A stretch of 64,000 nt of DNA from Dyadobacter alkalitolerans DSM 23607 (GCF_000428845.1 NZ_AUAS01000003.1:372001-436000); one strand, 5' to 3'. Counted from the first letter of the stretch, positions 1 to 8,593 are shown. The notes: generated by a model not told the origin, from the sequence alone. Translations and numbers: made by a program.

Positions 1-107
1 CTCAGAAAACCAGGTACTGAGATTTGGCAAACAGGTTTATAGCACTAAAACTCAGTATTATCTTAGATGTTTTATGTTAAATGGTATTCTTTTGGCGACC
101 TTATATC

Positions 108-115
108 TATATTTG
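108..115 (+). promoter_or_regulatory. Bacteroidota -7-like box upstream of the AbiL-like operon
   Basis: TATATTTG matches the Bacteroidota -7 consensus TAnnTTTG and lies 28 bp before the ATG at 144. No TTTG at the ideal distance was found (one at 91-94 is too close), so only the -7 half is supported. Confidence 0.35.
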
Positions 116-143
116 CTTAAAATCTGCAAAAACATAATTTATC

Positions 144-1472
144 ATGCTGATTGAAGAATTTAGTTTCGGCAACTTCAGATCATTCAAAGATGTAAACACT
201 TTGAATATGGCGGCGGCGAATATTAAGTCGAAAGAACCTGAGCTTGACACTAACAATGTAATTCCTCTTACTGAGACACTAGATGTACTCAGGTCAAAAG
301 CTATCTATGGTGCTAACGCTAGTGGCAAAAGCAATGTGATTACTGCACTAGCGACATTCATAAACATTGTAAAAAATTCTGTCAAGGATGAAACAGTCTT
401 CAAGCAGGTTGAACCATTCGCCCTCTCCCGTGAAATGGAGTCTCGGCCAAGCTTCTTCCAGCTAATTTTTCATCACGAAAATGTACGCTATAGGTATGGT
501 TTTGAAGCCAACCGTGATCGGGTTCTTAGTGAATGGCTGTTTGCTCGAAGTAATGTTAGAGAAACCTCTCTGTTTATCCGCGATAAAAGTTCAATTTCAG
601 GTCTCAACAAAACACAATTTGAAGAGGCAGACATTTTTTTGGCATTGTTAGGAAACGTCGGCAAAAAACAGGAAAGTGCATTTGAAGGAAATTCCTTATT
701 CTTAACAAATCTTGCATCCTTCGGTTTTGCAGCAACGGCTAGATTAATTGTTCAAGCAATATCTTCGATCAATATAATCAGTGGATTAGGAGATCTTAGT
801 CTAATGAACGAGGCTGAGCGGGCTATGAAGGATAATTCTGCAAAAAGTTTTATTATATCCTTTTTAAAACATGCAGATTTTGGAATTAAAGATCTTGATC
901 TGTTTGAATTTTCAGAATCGTCTAACGAGGCTTCCACAAATGAAACAAAAGCTTCTGTAAAAAAGCCTAAGCTATCAGCACTCCTATCAATTAGGAACGT
1001 TTACGATGAAAACAGAGAATTGGCAGGTCCAACTATTTTCCACACCAGGACGCAAGAGTCTGAGGGTACGAAAAAAATTATTGAACTAAGCCCCCACATT
1101 TACAAGGTATTAAGTAGCGGGGGCATTCTAGTAATTGATGAGTTTGACGCACGGTTACATCCACTTTTGACCCGTAAGATTGTCGAAATCTTTAATCAAG
1201 TTACGGCGGCGACTGCTCAATTAATTTTTACGACTCACGATACTAATCTGCTATCGGCAGATCTAATAAGGCGTGATCAAGTTGATTTTGTGGAAAAGGA
1301 TGTTTATGGCGAAAGTCACGTTTATAGCCTTGTTCAATTCAAGGGAATTCGAAATAATGCTTCATTCGAAAAGGATTATATGCAAGGGAAATATGGAGCA
1401 GTTCCTTTTCTAGGTGATTTAACTTCAATCAACGAGGAGATTAAAGGTGGGAAAAAGAACAAAGGCCATTAA
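144..1472 (+). CDS. AAA15/OLD-like ATPase, AbiLi (RloA-like) component
   Basis: This 442-residue SMC/ABC-type ATPase has a Walker A GANASGKSN (residues 56-64), a Walker B ILVIDEFD ending at 335, and an H-loop TTHD at 363-366. The N-terminal FGNFRSFKD segment is typical of AAA15/AAA21 ATPases that act as sensors in OLD, PARIS, Gabija and AbiL defence systems. The 3' end overlaps a RloB-family gene by 26 bp, so the pair is translationally coupled. In known relatives the ATPase regulates or presents the nuclease partner and triggers abortive infection. The defence role is inferred from family and context. A -7-like box at 108-115 may drive the pair. Confidence 0.8.
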   Translation: MLIEEFSFGNFRSFKDVNTLNMAAANIKSKEPELDTNNVIPLTETLDVLRSKAIYGANASGKSNVITALATFINIVKNSVKDETVFKQVEPFALSREMESRPSFFQLIFHHENVRYRYGFEANRDRVLSEWLFARSNVRETSLFIRDKSSISGLNKTQFEEADIFLALLGNVGKKQESAFEGNSLFLTNLASFGFAATARLIVQAISSINIISGLGDLSLMNEAERAMKDNSAKSFIISFLKHADFGIKDLDLFEFSESSNEASTNETKASVKKPKLSALLSIRNVYDENRELAGPTIFHTRTQESEGTKKIIELSPHIYKVLSSGGILVIDEFDARLHPLLTRKIVEIFNQVTAATAQLIFTTHDTNLLSADLIRRDQVDFVEKDVYGESHVYSLVQFKGIRNNASFEKDYMQGKYGAVPFLGDLTSINEEIKGGKKNKGH

Positions 1473-2136
1473 AATCGGGGATATTAAAGAACAAAAGCCC
1501 TGGTTGAAGCGAACGGGATCAAAGTATGTGATTGAAAGAGTTGAGCGCAACAAAACTATATTAATTGTCTGTGAAGGCCAAACAGAAAAATATTACTTTG
1601 AGGGCTTTCCCAAGCTTGGCATCACCACTAAGGTGATCAATCTGGAGGGACAATCAAAGCTTACTCTTGTTGCACGCACAAAGAAATTGCAAAGAGAAGA
1701 GAATTGCGATTTTGTGTGGTGTGTGTTTGATATGGACATCAATCATGGTGAAATCGAATTTTCACAATTCGACAATGCAATTCACAGCGCAAAACAGATG
1801 AAATTTTCCGTGGCTTACTCCAATGACTCGTTTGAGTTGTGGCTTTACCTTCACTATCAAAACTTAGAAGTCAATTGTCGACGGGATTACTTATATGACA
1901 AATTGAGTGGACCACTTAACATTGATTATGTTAAAGAAGGTAAGAAAAAGGAGTTTTGCCAAGGTTTATATAAATTGCTTGAAAACGACCCTGCAGCTTC
2001 CCAAGAACTTGCAATTAAACGAGCACGAACGCTGCACGAAACTTCTGAACATCTGCCCTATCACGAGCAGAATCCTGTCACAGTTGTCTATGAGCTTGTT
2101 GAATTCCTGAATGAGAACCTAACGGGCCGTTCGTAA
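1447..2136 (+). CDS. RloB-family TOPRIM-like protein, AbiLii component
   Basis: The 229-residue product shows the RloB pattern: VCEGQTE (E43, E47), VFDMD (D95, D97) and SNDSFELWLYLH (125-136), which match the Glu and DxD metal ligands of a TOPRIM-type fold. It is probably the nuclease effector of the pair with the upstream ATPase. The start is GTG at 1447, inside the ATPase gene, preceded by a good Shine-Dalgarno GAGGAG at about 1435-1440; no ATG comes early enough to keep the motif. RloB proteins pair with AAA ATPases in AbiL-type abortive infection systems (family knowledge). Activity and target are not readable from sequence. Confidence 0.8.
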   Translation: MGKRTKAIKIGDIKEQKPWLKRTGSKYVIERVERNKTILIVCEGQTEKYYFEGFPKLGITTKVINLEGQSKLTLVARTKKLQREENCDFVWCVFDMDINHGEIEFSQFDNAIHSAKQMKFSVAYSNDSFELWLYLHYQNLEVNCRRDYLYDKLSGPLNIDYVKEGKKKEFCQGLYKLLENDPAASQELAIKRARTLHETSEHLPYHEQNPVTVVYELVEFLNENLTGRS

Positions 2137-2514
2137 CACTGCTTTTTTATTCCGTCTTGCAATTCAAAATTAGGAATGAACGCAATTTTGAATCTAGTTA
2201 ATCCTCTGTGCTAGTGATTCTTGGCTAACCATTTCCAAAAGATTAAGCTGCAATTTGTCACACAAAATCATTGTCAGTCTTAGCTTACTAATTACAAACA
2301 AAATCTTATTTGATGGTTGTTTGATGGGGTGCTTGGGACTGGCTCCATTGTGAGCTTCACGAAATCAACGCCGACAAAGATTTTTGGCTCCATGACGACA
2401 TTGATTAACGACATTCACGAGTTTAGAACGCATATTCGCTCCTGTCTTGCCTATACGTATCTTACCCTTAATTGGCCAGATTTTCAACGCATAAATTGCA
2501 AAAAATGTGCCAGA
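2137..2514. other. Non-coding gap after the AbiL-like pair
   Basis: About 380 bp with no convincing gene. It contains an AT-rich inverted repeat with perfect 10-bp arms, ATTCAAAATT at 2162-2171 and its complement at 2184-2193, separated by 12 nt, 26 bp past the RloB stop. It could be a weak terminator or operator, but no T-run follows. An open frame at 2317-2526 has no protein-like features. Confidence 0.4.
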
Positions 2515-2745
2515 TCAGATGGCTAAACGGCTTTCAACGTGCGCATCAAGCCACTCCTTAAATTCCAGTAAGCGCAGCCGGCATGAATCAACTAATTTAG
2601 TTCCCGGTGGATAACAGCTAAGGATGTATAATTCGGATTCCACAAACGCCTTAGGGTCTATGATCGTACTAAACTTGTTTATTTTGACAGGGCCTGCGGG
2701 TAGCTGCCGATCTTTGAAATATCCCTCCAACTCTTCGACGCTCAT
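2515..2745 (-). CDS. Small hypothetical protein, DUF6965-like
   Basis: The 76-residue acidic product opens with SVEELEGYFK and has a mostly helical C-terminal half (LRLLEFKEWLDAHVE). The pattern (short helix, LPAGPVKIN, then IDPKAFVESELYILS) resembles small Bacteroidota proteins of the DUF6965 group, from memory and unverified. There is no signal peptide or TM segment. It stands alone, transcribed toward the AbiL-like pair. Function unknown. Confidence 0.55.
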   Translation of the reverse strand: MSVEELEGYFKDRQLPAGPVKINKFSTIIDPKAFVESELYILSCYPPGTKLVDSCRLRLLEFKEWLDAHVESRLAI

Positions 2746-2953
2746 AATTTGATATTGTTAGGGCGCGAAGGTCTTCAAAATTTTCCGACCGCTCACTTAA
2801 CTTCTAAAATTTCAAGTTTTTTTTGGCGCAAAAACGACAGCTGGAGGTCGTTTCCTTATTTGGCCTTGTTGTGGGGACTTGACTTCTATTATTTAATTTG
2901 ATACTATTGATGCCAAATTTAAGATACTGAAAACATCATCAAACGGAAAATTT

Positions 2954-3142
2954 ATGTCAGACGTCCAAAAAAGCGAATTCTTTCTAGAAGAGGCTAAGCC
3001 CTATCTAAATCAGGTGAGCTCGGCTAGCCGCCGAAACTTGGGCACATTTTACCTGGCTTATGTTGACGGGTTCAGTTATGCCATCACCTTTAAATATACA
3101 GATCAATGGGAGGTTAATACCTGTGTAAAATGGATGAGGTGA
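2954..3142 (+). CDS. Small hypothetical protein
   Basis: The 62-residue product starts MSDVQKSEFFLEEAKPYL and has no recognised motif. Its TGA is separated by one base from the next ATG at 3144, so the two genes form a tight operon that probably continues through 3700 and 3957. The ATG has an A-rich stretch upstream, as is common in Bacteroidota. Function unknown. Confidence 0.5.
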   Translation: MSDVQKSEFFLEEAKPYLNQVSSASRRNLGTFYLAYVDGFSYAITFKYTDQWEVNTCVKWMR

Positions 3143-3143
3143 T

Positions 3144-3659
3144 ATGGCACATTGGGAAAGGAATTACTTTGGAGACAGTGAATTGCGGGTTGACGATATA
3201 GTGTTTCTGGAAAACGGGATGGTAGTGGATTGCCTGAATTGCCCGTCTTACGTCCTAAGATATGAAAGCCCTTATTCCACTGCGAAGCGAACTGTTCGAG
3301 TTAGAATAGGTGAAAATTATGATCGACAGATAAAGCTAGAAGACATAAGAAGTGGCATATTTATAACTGTCAAATCTTCTTTCGATTTTTTTAAGGTTCC
3401 ATTGGATCATGATCTTGCCCGGCGTTATATCCGATACCAGGTTCCGGACTTCAATGAGTCGCCGTTTTGTGTTCCCCAGGGCTTGTACATTATCAGCGGC
3501 ATGAGTAAGTATCTGCGCGGCCAGGTTGTTACCTGCACAACCTATAAGCCAAGTGACCGCCGACCTAAACTTGATGTATGTTTTCATCAAGGTGTTTCGC
3601 ACGAAACAAATATTGAAAGGCTGCGGGTCATCATTGACCCAGAGAACTTTGAAGGATAA
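3144..3659 (+). CDS. Hypothetical protein
   Basis: The 171-residue product looks beta-rich, with no signal peptide or TM helix. I recognise no family. A segment around 85-100 (DFFKVPLDHDLARRYIRYQVP) and the end (INIERLRVIIDP-like pattern) suggest a compact globular domain. It lies one base after the upstream small gene and 40 bp before the 84-aa gene, in a run leading into the SRAP gene. Confidence 0.6.
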   Translation: MAHWERNYFGDSELRVDDIVFLENGMVVDCLNCPSYVLRYESPYSTAKRTVRVRIGENYDRQIKLEDIRSGIFITVKSSFDFFKVPLDHDLARRYIRYQVPDFNESPFCVPQGLYIISGMSKYLRGQVVTCTTYKPSDRRPKLDVCFHQGVSHETNIERLRVIIDPENFEG

Positions 3660-3699
3660 ATTTGAATAATGTTATACTTTAGGTACAAGGTTTTAAGGT

Positions 3700-3954
3700 A
3701 TGATAACACTGCCAGATGATTTTCAATTGGAATGGGGCACAATGAAGCTCGATATCAGAATCCACACGAAAAGTGAGAGGAAGGTATTTGAAGTACTCTT
3801 TGCTGACGGAAGGCCTAGGTTATTTATGAGCCGGTCGGTCATTGCCAGCGGCGAGAAAGTATGGATGTCAATACCAGAAGGCAGGCAGATTGAAGCTTTA
3901 CCCATAGGCAAACTCATCGTCAAGTACTTCCAACAACAGCAAAACCAACAATAA
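3700..3954 (+). CDS. Small hypothetical protein next to SRAP gene
   Basis: The 84-residue product (MITLPDDFQLEWG...) ends in a Gln/Asn-rich tail (QQQQNQQ). No family was recognised. Its stop is 2 bp before the SRAP gene ATG, so the two are almost certainly co-transcribed and translationally coupled, which hints at a link to DNA-damage handling without proving it. The fold is probably a small mixed alpha/beta domain. Confidence 0.6.
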   Translation: MITLPDDFQLEWGTMKLDIRIHTKSERKVFEVLFADGRPRLFMSRSVIASGEKVWMSIPEGRQIEALPIGKLIVKYFQQQQNQQ

Positions 3955-3956
3955 TC

Positions 3957-4814
3957 ATGTGCTACTACAACGGCCAGAAAGTAACGAAAGCTGAATATAT
4001 TGAGCTCATGCAGCTTGAAAAGTACATTGCGAATATTCCGGAACTAAAACGCCCAACTGTCCTCGGACCCGAATCACCGCAGATGGTGGTCTTAAAGCCG
4101 AATGCCGATCATAGGGACTTCGACGTCTCAACAATGAGATGGGGATATATTCCCAAAGGTCTTGCCAATTTGGAGCAGGTGAAAAGATTCGAGAATGGCT
4201 ACAAGAAAGATGATGGAACGTTCCAAACTGGTTACGACACAGAGAATGCTCGTGGAGAGGAACTGTTTTGGATCAACCCGAAAACGAACAAGCCGAAAAT
4301 TTTCCGGGACTCAGCCCTCGAAAATCGATGCCTGATTATTTCGCACCAGTATTATGAATGGCACCACATGTACCGGACCAACAAACGTACGGGCGAGCTC
4401 TTGAAAACACCTGACAAATATCCGTTTGCAATAAAAGTAAAAGGCCGGGATTATTTCTACATGGCCGGACTTTGGAACACCTGGACCGATAAAGATACGG
4501 GAGAGTCATTCGATACTTTGGCGATGGTGACAACCGATGCGAACCCTCTGGCCGCAAAGATTCACAATTCAAAAAAGCGAATGCCGACTATCCTTCCTGA
4601 CGAACTAGCCTGGGAATGGATGATGACGGATTTGCCACAAGAAAGAATTACTGAATTAGCCAGCTTTCAGTTTCCGGAATCTCATATGGAAGCATTCTCG
4701 ATCAATCAAAAATTCCAGTTTACCGGAGAAGATCCATATCCAGTAACTTATCCAGAATTGGCTGATTTGAATAATCCTGGTGGTATTCAACCGGCTCAAA
4801 TGTCGTTGTTTTGA
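3957..4814 (+). CDS. SRAP (SOS response-associated peptidase, YedK/HMCES family)
   Basis: This 285-residue protein belongs to the family that crosslinks abasic sites in single-stranded DNA through Cys2 to protect them. Visible are the catalytic Cys2 (after Met removal the N-terminal nucleophile), RWGYIPKGL at 61-69, N97 in TENARGEE, E134 in QYYEWH, and H203 in IHNSKKRMP. Length is somewhat above the roughly 220 aa of E. coli YedK, with an insertion around 75-95. It ends a probable four-gene operon starting at 2954. SRAP genes are frequent on phages and mobile elements; here it may protect element ssDNA during replication (inference). Confidence 0.9.
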   Translation: MCYYNGQKVTKAEYIELMQLEKYIANIPELKRPTVLGPESPQMVVLKPNADHRDFDVSTMRWGYIPKGLANLEQVKRFENGYKKDDGTFQTGYDTENARGEELFWINPKTNKPKIFRDSALENRCLIISHQYYEWHHMYRTNKRTGELLKTPDKYPFAIKVKGRDYFYMAGLWNTWTDKDTGESFDTLAMVTTDANPLAAKIHNSKKRMPTILPDELAWEWMMTDLPQERITELASFQFPESHMEAFSINQKFQFTGEDPYPVTYPELADLNNPGGIQPAQMSLF

Positions 4815-5056
4815 TAATCATGATGAACAAGCTCATAATCTGACAGGTCTACTTGATACTTGGCTTCCAGCATTGGTACGTCCTCGTTCTCATCGAAAAA
4901 CTCATAGGTCTGTGGCAGATGAGGGAGGGAGGGTAAACGGTCGAATTCTGCGAGATAGTAACCTTCTCCTTCGCTGAGCTCAATCGATCCGAATACTGGA
5001 ATCAGATCTGTGGATTTAAGTTTGTTCCTTAGTACTTGTGCCATTTCTTTTTTCAC
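4796..5056 (-). CDS. Hypothetical acidic protein
   Basis: The 86-residue product (MKKEMAQVLRNKLKSTDLIPVFG...) is acidic, especially in its second half, and has no TM segment. Its 3' end overlaps the convergent SRAP gene by 19 bp. The amino-acid pattern (IPVFGSIELSEGEGYYLAEFDRL) is protein-like rather than an antisense shadow, and most of the gene lies outside SRAP. No family recognised. Confidence 0.55.
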   Translation of the reverse strand: MKKEMAQVLRNKLKSTDLIPVFGSIELSEGEGYYLAEFDRLPSLPHLPQTYEFFDENEDVPMLEAKYQVDLSDYELVHHDYQNNDI

Positions 5057-5126
5057 TGGTTTTAAGCAAAATTAAAAAGATGAATCACATTTACACTTAA
5101 TCCGCCATTAATTCAGCGGTATAAGG

Positions 5127-5519
5127 CTAATGATTTGCTTTCTCAATTATGATTACCTGACCTTTATTTTTCGGGTTGAATTTTACAAGAACAGAGACGC
5201 CAGTTGTGTACATGAGCTGCTGATCAAAACGGCACCGATATTTGATCTCAGCGACAAAGCATCGCATGGCGGCCGGTCGCACCAACAGAATCAGCTTCGC
5301 AATGATTGTTTTGCCATCGGCAGAAATGTACTGGTCGGCTTTTAGAATTGTGGCTTCGGCCATTTGTCCTGCTTTGAATCGGTGCCACCAGGTAGGGTGA
5401 AGCCATAATGCATAGCAGGCAATCACAAAGACAACTCCCGACATAAGAGTAAGTAGGGAAAGCGTGTGCAAGCTGATGATCAGTTTATCGACAAAGATTT
5501 CCATTTTCCGCGTGTTCAT
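5127..5519 (-). CDS. Single-pass membrane protein, hypothetical
   Basis: The 130-residue product has one clear TM helix at about 15-40 (LHTLSLLTLMSGVVFVIACYALWL), followed by a soluble beta-rich domain starting KAGQMAEATILKADQYI, a pattern seen in DUF3592-like small-barrel membrane proteins. Either M1 or M6 could be the start; M1 at 5519 is given. It lies downstream of the tailspike-like gene on the same strand and may be a late or moron gene of the element. Function unknown. Confidence 0.6.
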   Translation of the reverse strand: MNTRKMEIFVDKLIISLHTLSLLTLMSGVVFVIACYALWLHPTWWHRFKAGQMAEATILKADQYISADGKTIIAKLILLVRPAAMRCFVAEIKYRCRFDQQLMYTTGVSVLVKFNPKNKGQVIIIEKANH

Positions 5520-5654
5520 GCATCAAGAAAGGGAGGCTACTCCAGTCGGTGAAATCCGTTGATTGTTCGGTGATATCTATTTATTAAACGGTTGTATGAA
5601 ATAAAAACCCCATTACCCACCCCTCATTTCCAAGCAATGATCGCTGGATCCATA

Positions 5655-8075
5655 TCAGTTGGTTACAACCGTTTTCCAAACGGACCCATTGAAAAAGTCG
5701 ATTGTAGCAGTCGTGTCGTTGATGATAATGAGCCCCTTTACCGGACTGGGTATTGCGTCTCGCTCTGCAGTTGTTAATACCGGTGGTCTGAACCCTTTTG
5801 TTGTTGAATTGAGCGTAAATACTGAACTCTGAACATCAGTAAAAGTGCCGCCATTCTGGATGATAACATTTCCGGTAGCCGGAAACATTTGGAAATTCTG
5901 TACGCCGTTCGCTGATATCTGAACAGAATTCGGGCCTAAGCTACCAAGCTTCAATGATTGACCGGTTACGGCGCTGATCGTATGAATGTACCCAATACCA
6001 TAAGAATTAGTAGTATTGCCGATGTTACTGCCGGGCGTGATCGCCGCAAGTGAATTTGTTTTGAGTACTCCGTTAACTTTTGCGCTTTGCAAAAATTCCC
6101 ATTCATTTGAATTCATGCCGGCAAGAATCGTACTTGTGCCCGCGTCGTTTATCCCTCTAAAGTATAGCTTTCCCGCGCTGACATCGATGCCATAGCCGCC
6201 CGAATTGGCCGGCGCGTCAGTTTCTTTGAAGATGATTCCTGGCTGATTACCGACCGCCTGAAAACCCTGTTTTGGAGAGCCTCCAATAATTTTATTTCCG
6301 CCGACAATCTGCCATGCATCCGACGTTTCCCGATTAGAAAAAATACTTGCTTGTGGTTCATCGCCATAGATCACATGAGAGTTATTGAAAGAAACATAAC
6401 GCCCGTTTACTGAGTCAGCAACGATTGAAGGGTCGGGTGTGCTCAATATATCCTGCCCCCGGTTCGGATCAAGATAAGTATCTGCGCCGGTAACTATAAC
6501 TCGCATACTGCGGCTCACCGGTTGCCGTTTTAGCGTGACAAGGTTTGCGGGCTTTTCCTGCATTACCGTACTTTGCGTGAAAGCCCCTGTAATCTGCAAC
6601 GTGCCTGAAAAGCAAGAATCCAACACTACTACTTCCCGGTTCCCTACGCCGCCGAATGTCGGGTTAGTCCTGCGCTCACTGCGCAAACCATTTATTACAA
6701 TCGTATTGGAGTTCCGTGCATTGGGCCTGAAATTTGCCAAACCGAAAATGCACAGACCACCCTTTAAATTCGCGTCGGAATCATAGTTGATAAAGGCTGT
6801 GGCTTCCATGCTACCAAAAGACAAGTCGTTAAAAATGCCATATCCTCTATTGAATAAAGGGTGGACATTTTCGACACGAACGCCTCCATGTTGCGCAGGC
6901 ATCCACATCCCATTTCCACCAAAACCACGAATCACCAAGTTTCGCACAACAGTAAGAGATTGCATGACTGTTTTGCGGGTCGCATTCGCATTACGCAATG
7001 CAGACGCGGCATTTGCCTCACTCTGAAAGCGGAGACCATCGCCGGAATTTACATTCCCATTTCCTAAAAGCTCTAAATTTTCTATTAGGAATGGTCCGAT
7101 TCGGTCATAACCATCCGCGTCTGGTAAGGCGAAAAATGTTATAAAGTGTCCCGTAGCGCCGACTTTTTGCCGCAAGATTGTCCCATTGTAGTCGCTGCCG
7201 TAACTGTTGCCCAAGCCAACAGAGCCCTGCCCATCACCACGAATACGTAGGCCGGAATAGATTACTAAATTCGTTGCAATCCAAGTACCAGACGGAATAT
7301 AAAGGTCAAGTTTTCGCTTCGCGTGTGCGAAGTCGAACATTTTTTGAAGAGGTGCTGTATTGTCAGCGGCATTTCGGACACCTCCGAAATACTCAGGCCG
7401 TAAGGTTTCAAACTCCCTTTCGTAAACACGACTTCCTGACTGGATCACCATGCTTGAATCGTCCAGTGCAGCGCTGCCAGGCTGAAACCTAAATATTCCT
7501 GACTTGACTCCATCAACGATATAAACAGCGTCTGCTGCGCTTCCTGTCCTGAGCTCTGCTATCGTCAAATATGGAACAAATCCAGTTGCAAAAATACGAA
7601 GATCTTTCTCATTTACTCCTTCCGCATTTTCCGACTTAGGCCTAAACGAAAGCCTCCCCACTGCTATAAACGTGCTCTGGGTATCTGCGTTCTTGTGGCT
7701 CCTTAGTAGTTCGAATGTCCCCGTCCCACCGAGTTTCGTAAACTTTCCCTTTATTGTATATACTGCTTTGGCCTTTGAGCTACTGAGCTCAGTTCCAATA
7801 AAGTCATAATAATTACCCCCGGTTTTGACAAATTCATCAGGCAGTACCATTTTGAGCTTGAAGCTATTTGCATCCTTCAAAACAAATGCAATACTCGGCG
7901 ATACACTTAAGTATTCAGCAGTAATGGTGATTTCAAATTCCTCGTTCAAGTTTAGGTGAGTGGCGTTAGTCGACAAACTAAACCTAATAGGATCGATCTT
8001 TGGACTTTTGCCGTACAGAATTGTATGAACTAATGTCAGATAGAGAAAGGTAAGAATAACAGATTGCTTCCGCAT
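5655..8075 (-). CDS. Tailspike-like pectate-lyase-fold protein with signal-peptide-like start
   Basis: The 806-residue product resembles phage tailspike or tail-fibre proteins. Residues 1-25 look like a signal peptide (MRKQSVILTFLYLTLVHTIL). A beta-sandwich-like part runs to about 130, then a head segment and a right-handed beta-helix from about 225 to 520 (YIPSGTWIATNLVIYSGLRI, GDGLRFQ, LVIRGFGGNGMW). The end TTKGFRPPVLTTAERDAIP is the trimer/tail-fibre tip signature common in Bacteroidota. Tailspikes normally lack a signal peptide, so it could instead be a secreted surface-glycan enzyme. It lies on the phage-module strand but is separated from the tape measure gene by plus-strand genes. Confidence 0.75.
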   Translation of the reverse strand: MRKQSVILTFLYLTLVHTILYGKSPKIDPIRFSLSTNATHLNLNEEFEITITAEYLSVSPSIAFVLKDANSFKLKMVLPDEFVKTGGNYYDFIGTELSSSKAKAVYTIKGKFTKLGGTGTFELLRSHKNADTQSTFIAVGRLSFRPKSENAEGVNEKDLRIFATGFVPYLTIAELRTGSAADAVYIVDGVKSGIFRFQPGSAALDDSSMVIQSGSRVYEREFETLRPEYFGGVRNAADNTAPLQKMFDFAHAKRKLDLYIPSGTWIATNLVIYSGLRIRGDGQGSVGLGNSYGSDYNGTILRQKVGATGHFITFFALPDADGYDRIGPFLIENLELLGNGNVNSGDGLRFQSEANAASALRNANATRKTVMQSLTVVRNLVIRGFGGNGMWMPAQHGGVRVENVHPLFNRGYGIFNDLSFGSMEATAFINYDSDANLKGGLCIFGLANFRPNARNSNTIVINGLRSERRTNPTFGGVGNREVVVLDSCFSGTLQITGAFTQSTVMQEKPANLVTLKRQPVSRSMRVIVTGADTYLDPNRGQDILSTPDPSIVADSVNGRYVSFNNSHVIYGDEPQASIFSNRETSDAWQIVGGNKIIGGSPKQGFQAVGNQPGIIFKETDAPANSGGYGIDVSAGKLYFRGINDAGTSTILAGMNSNEWEFLQSAKVNGVLKTNSLAAITPGSNIGNTTNSYGIGYIHTISAVTGQSLKLGSLGPNSVQISANGVQNFQMFPATGNVIIQNGGTFTDVQSSVFTLNSTTKGFRPPVLTTAERDAIPSPVKGLIIINDTTATIDFFNGSVWKTVVTN

Positions 8076-8308
8076 AGAATAGATATTGGGTGAGCAGGTA
8101 ACTTACAGATAAGTTCCTGCAAATCGCCTACCAGATAGTAATTGTCAATAGAATAGGTGGACATGTTTACAAGTTTTTGGCGAATCCGGACGTATGAACG
8201 CCTTCTCAGATAATGAGGCTGACATATATTTGTACCACCCACCTGCACCGCACAATAATATTATACAATTTCAAGAATTAAATAAAAAAAATAATTATTG
8301 AACAAGTG

Positions 8309-8339
8309 TTGTGTGTGAATTTCACACAAGCTATATTTG
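8309..8339 (+). promoter_or_regulatory. Promoter with palindromic operator in its spacer
   Basis: TTG at 8309-8311, 20 nt, then TATATTTG at 8332-8339 fits TTG-N17-23-TAnnTTTG. The spacer contains TGTGTGAA (8312-8319), one base, and its exact complement TTCACACA (8321-8328). The ATG at 8344 is only 4 bp downstream, so the transcript would be leaderless or nearly so. A second upstream -7-like box lies at 8225-8232. A related palindrome lies just past the gene at 8569-8593. Confidence 0.55.
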
Positions 8340-8343
8340 ACAT

Positions 8344-8553
8344 ATGAAAACATTCAATACCATTGAAGAGGCGTTTGCCTGGTTTTTGGAAAACATTTAT
8401 AAAAACTTACCGCCGGATGAAAAAAAAGGAGAGTTAACCAATGCTTGGAGAAACTTCACCCACAAAAAGGGTATCTCTCAAAAAAGAATGCAATCGATTT
8501 TGAAGCGCTATGGGTTTGACGTCAAGTTGATGGTAACCTACAAGCCTGAATAA
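8344..8553 (+). CDS. Small putative DNA-binding regulator
   Basis: This 69-residue basic, fully helical-looking product has a segment HKKGISQKRMQSILKRYGF (residues 38-56) that reads like a helix-turn-helix with its recognition helix. It is flanked by two palindromes with the same half-site TTGTGTG, one inside its own promoter. That is the usual layout of a self-regulating repressor or anti-repressor controlling this gene and the 8684-9847 operon. The regulator role is inference; no family was recognised. Confidence 0.6.
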   Translation: MKTFNTIEEAFAWFLENIYKNLPPDEKKGELTNAWRNFTHKKGISQKRMQSILKRYGFDVKLMVTYKPE

Positions 8554-8568
8554 TATTTTTTTATCCTC

Positions 8569-8593
8569 GTTTTGTGTGATAACCACACAAAAC
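8569..8593. promoter_or_regulatory. Perfect 10-bp inverted repeat, operator candidate
   Basis: GTTTTGTGTG at 8569-8578 and CACACAAAAC at 8584-8593 are exact complements around the spacer ATAAC. The inner half-sites TTGTGTG/CACACAA equal those in the 8309-8339 promoter, although there the spacing is 7 rather than 5. It lies between the small regulator gene and the 8684 operon. The stem is GC-poor, so an operator is more likely than a terminator. Confidence 0.55.

Noticed and set aside
2317-2526. Open frame of 69 codons on the plus strand
   Set aside because: No protein-like pattern, no ribosome site, and its end overlaps the better-supported gene at 2515-2745.
8036-8248. Minus-strand frame overlapping the start of the tailspike-like gene
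   Set aside because: Composition is irregular and it covers the control region; no start signal or family.
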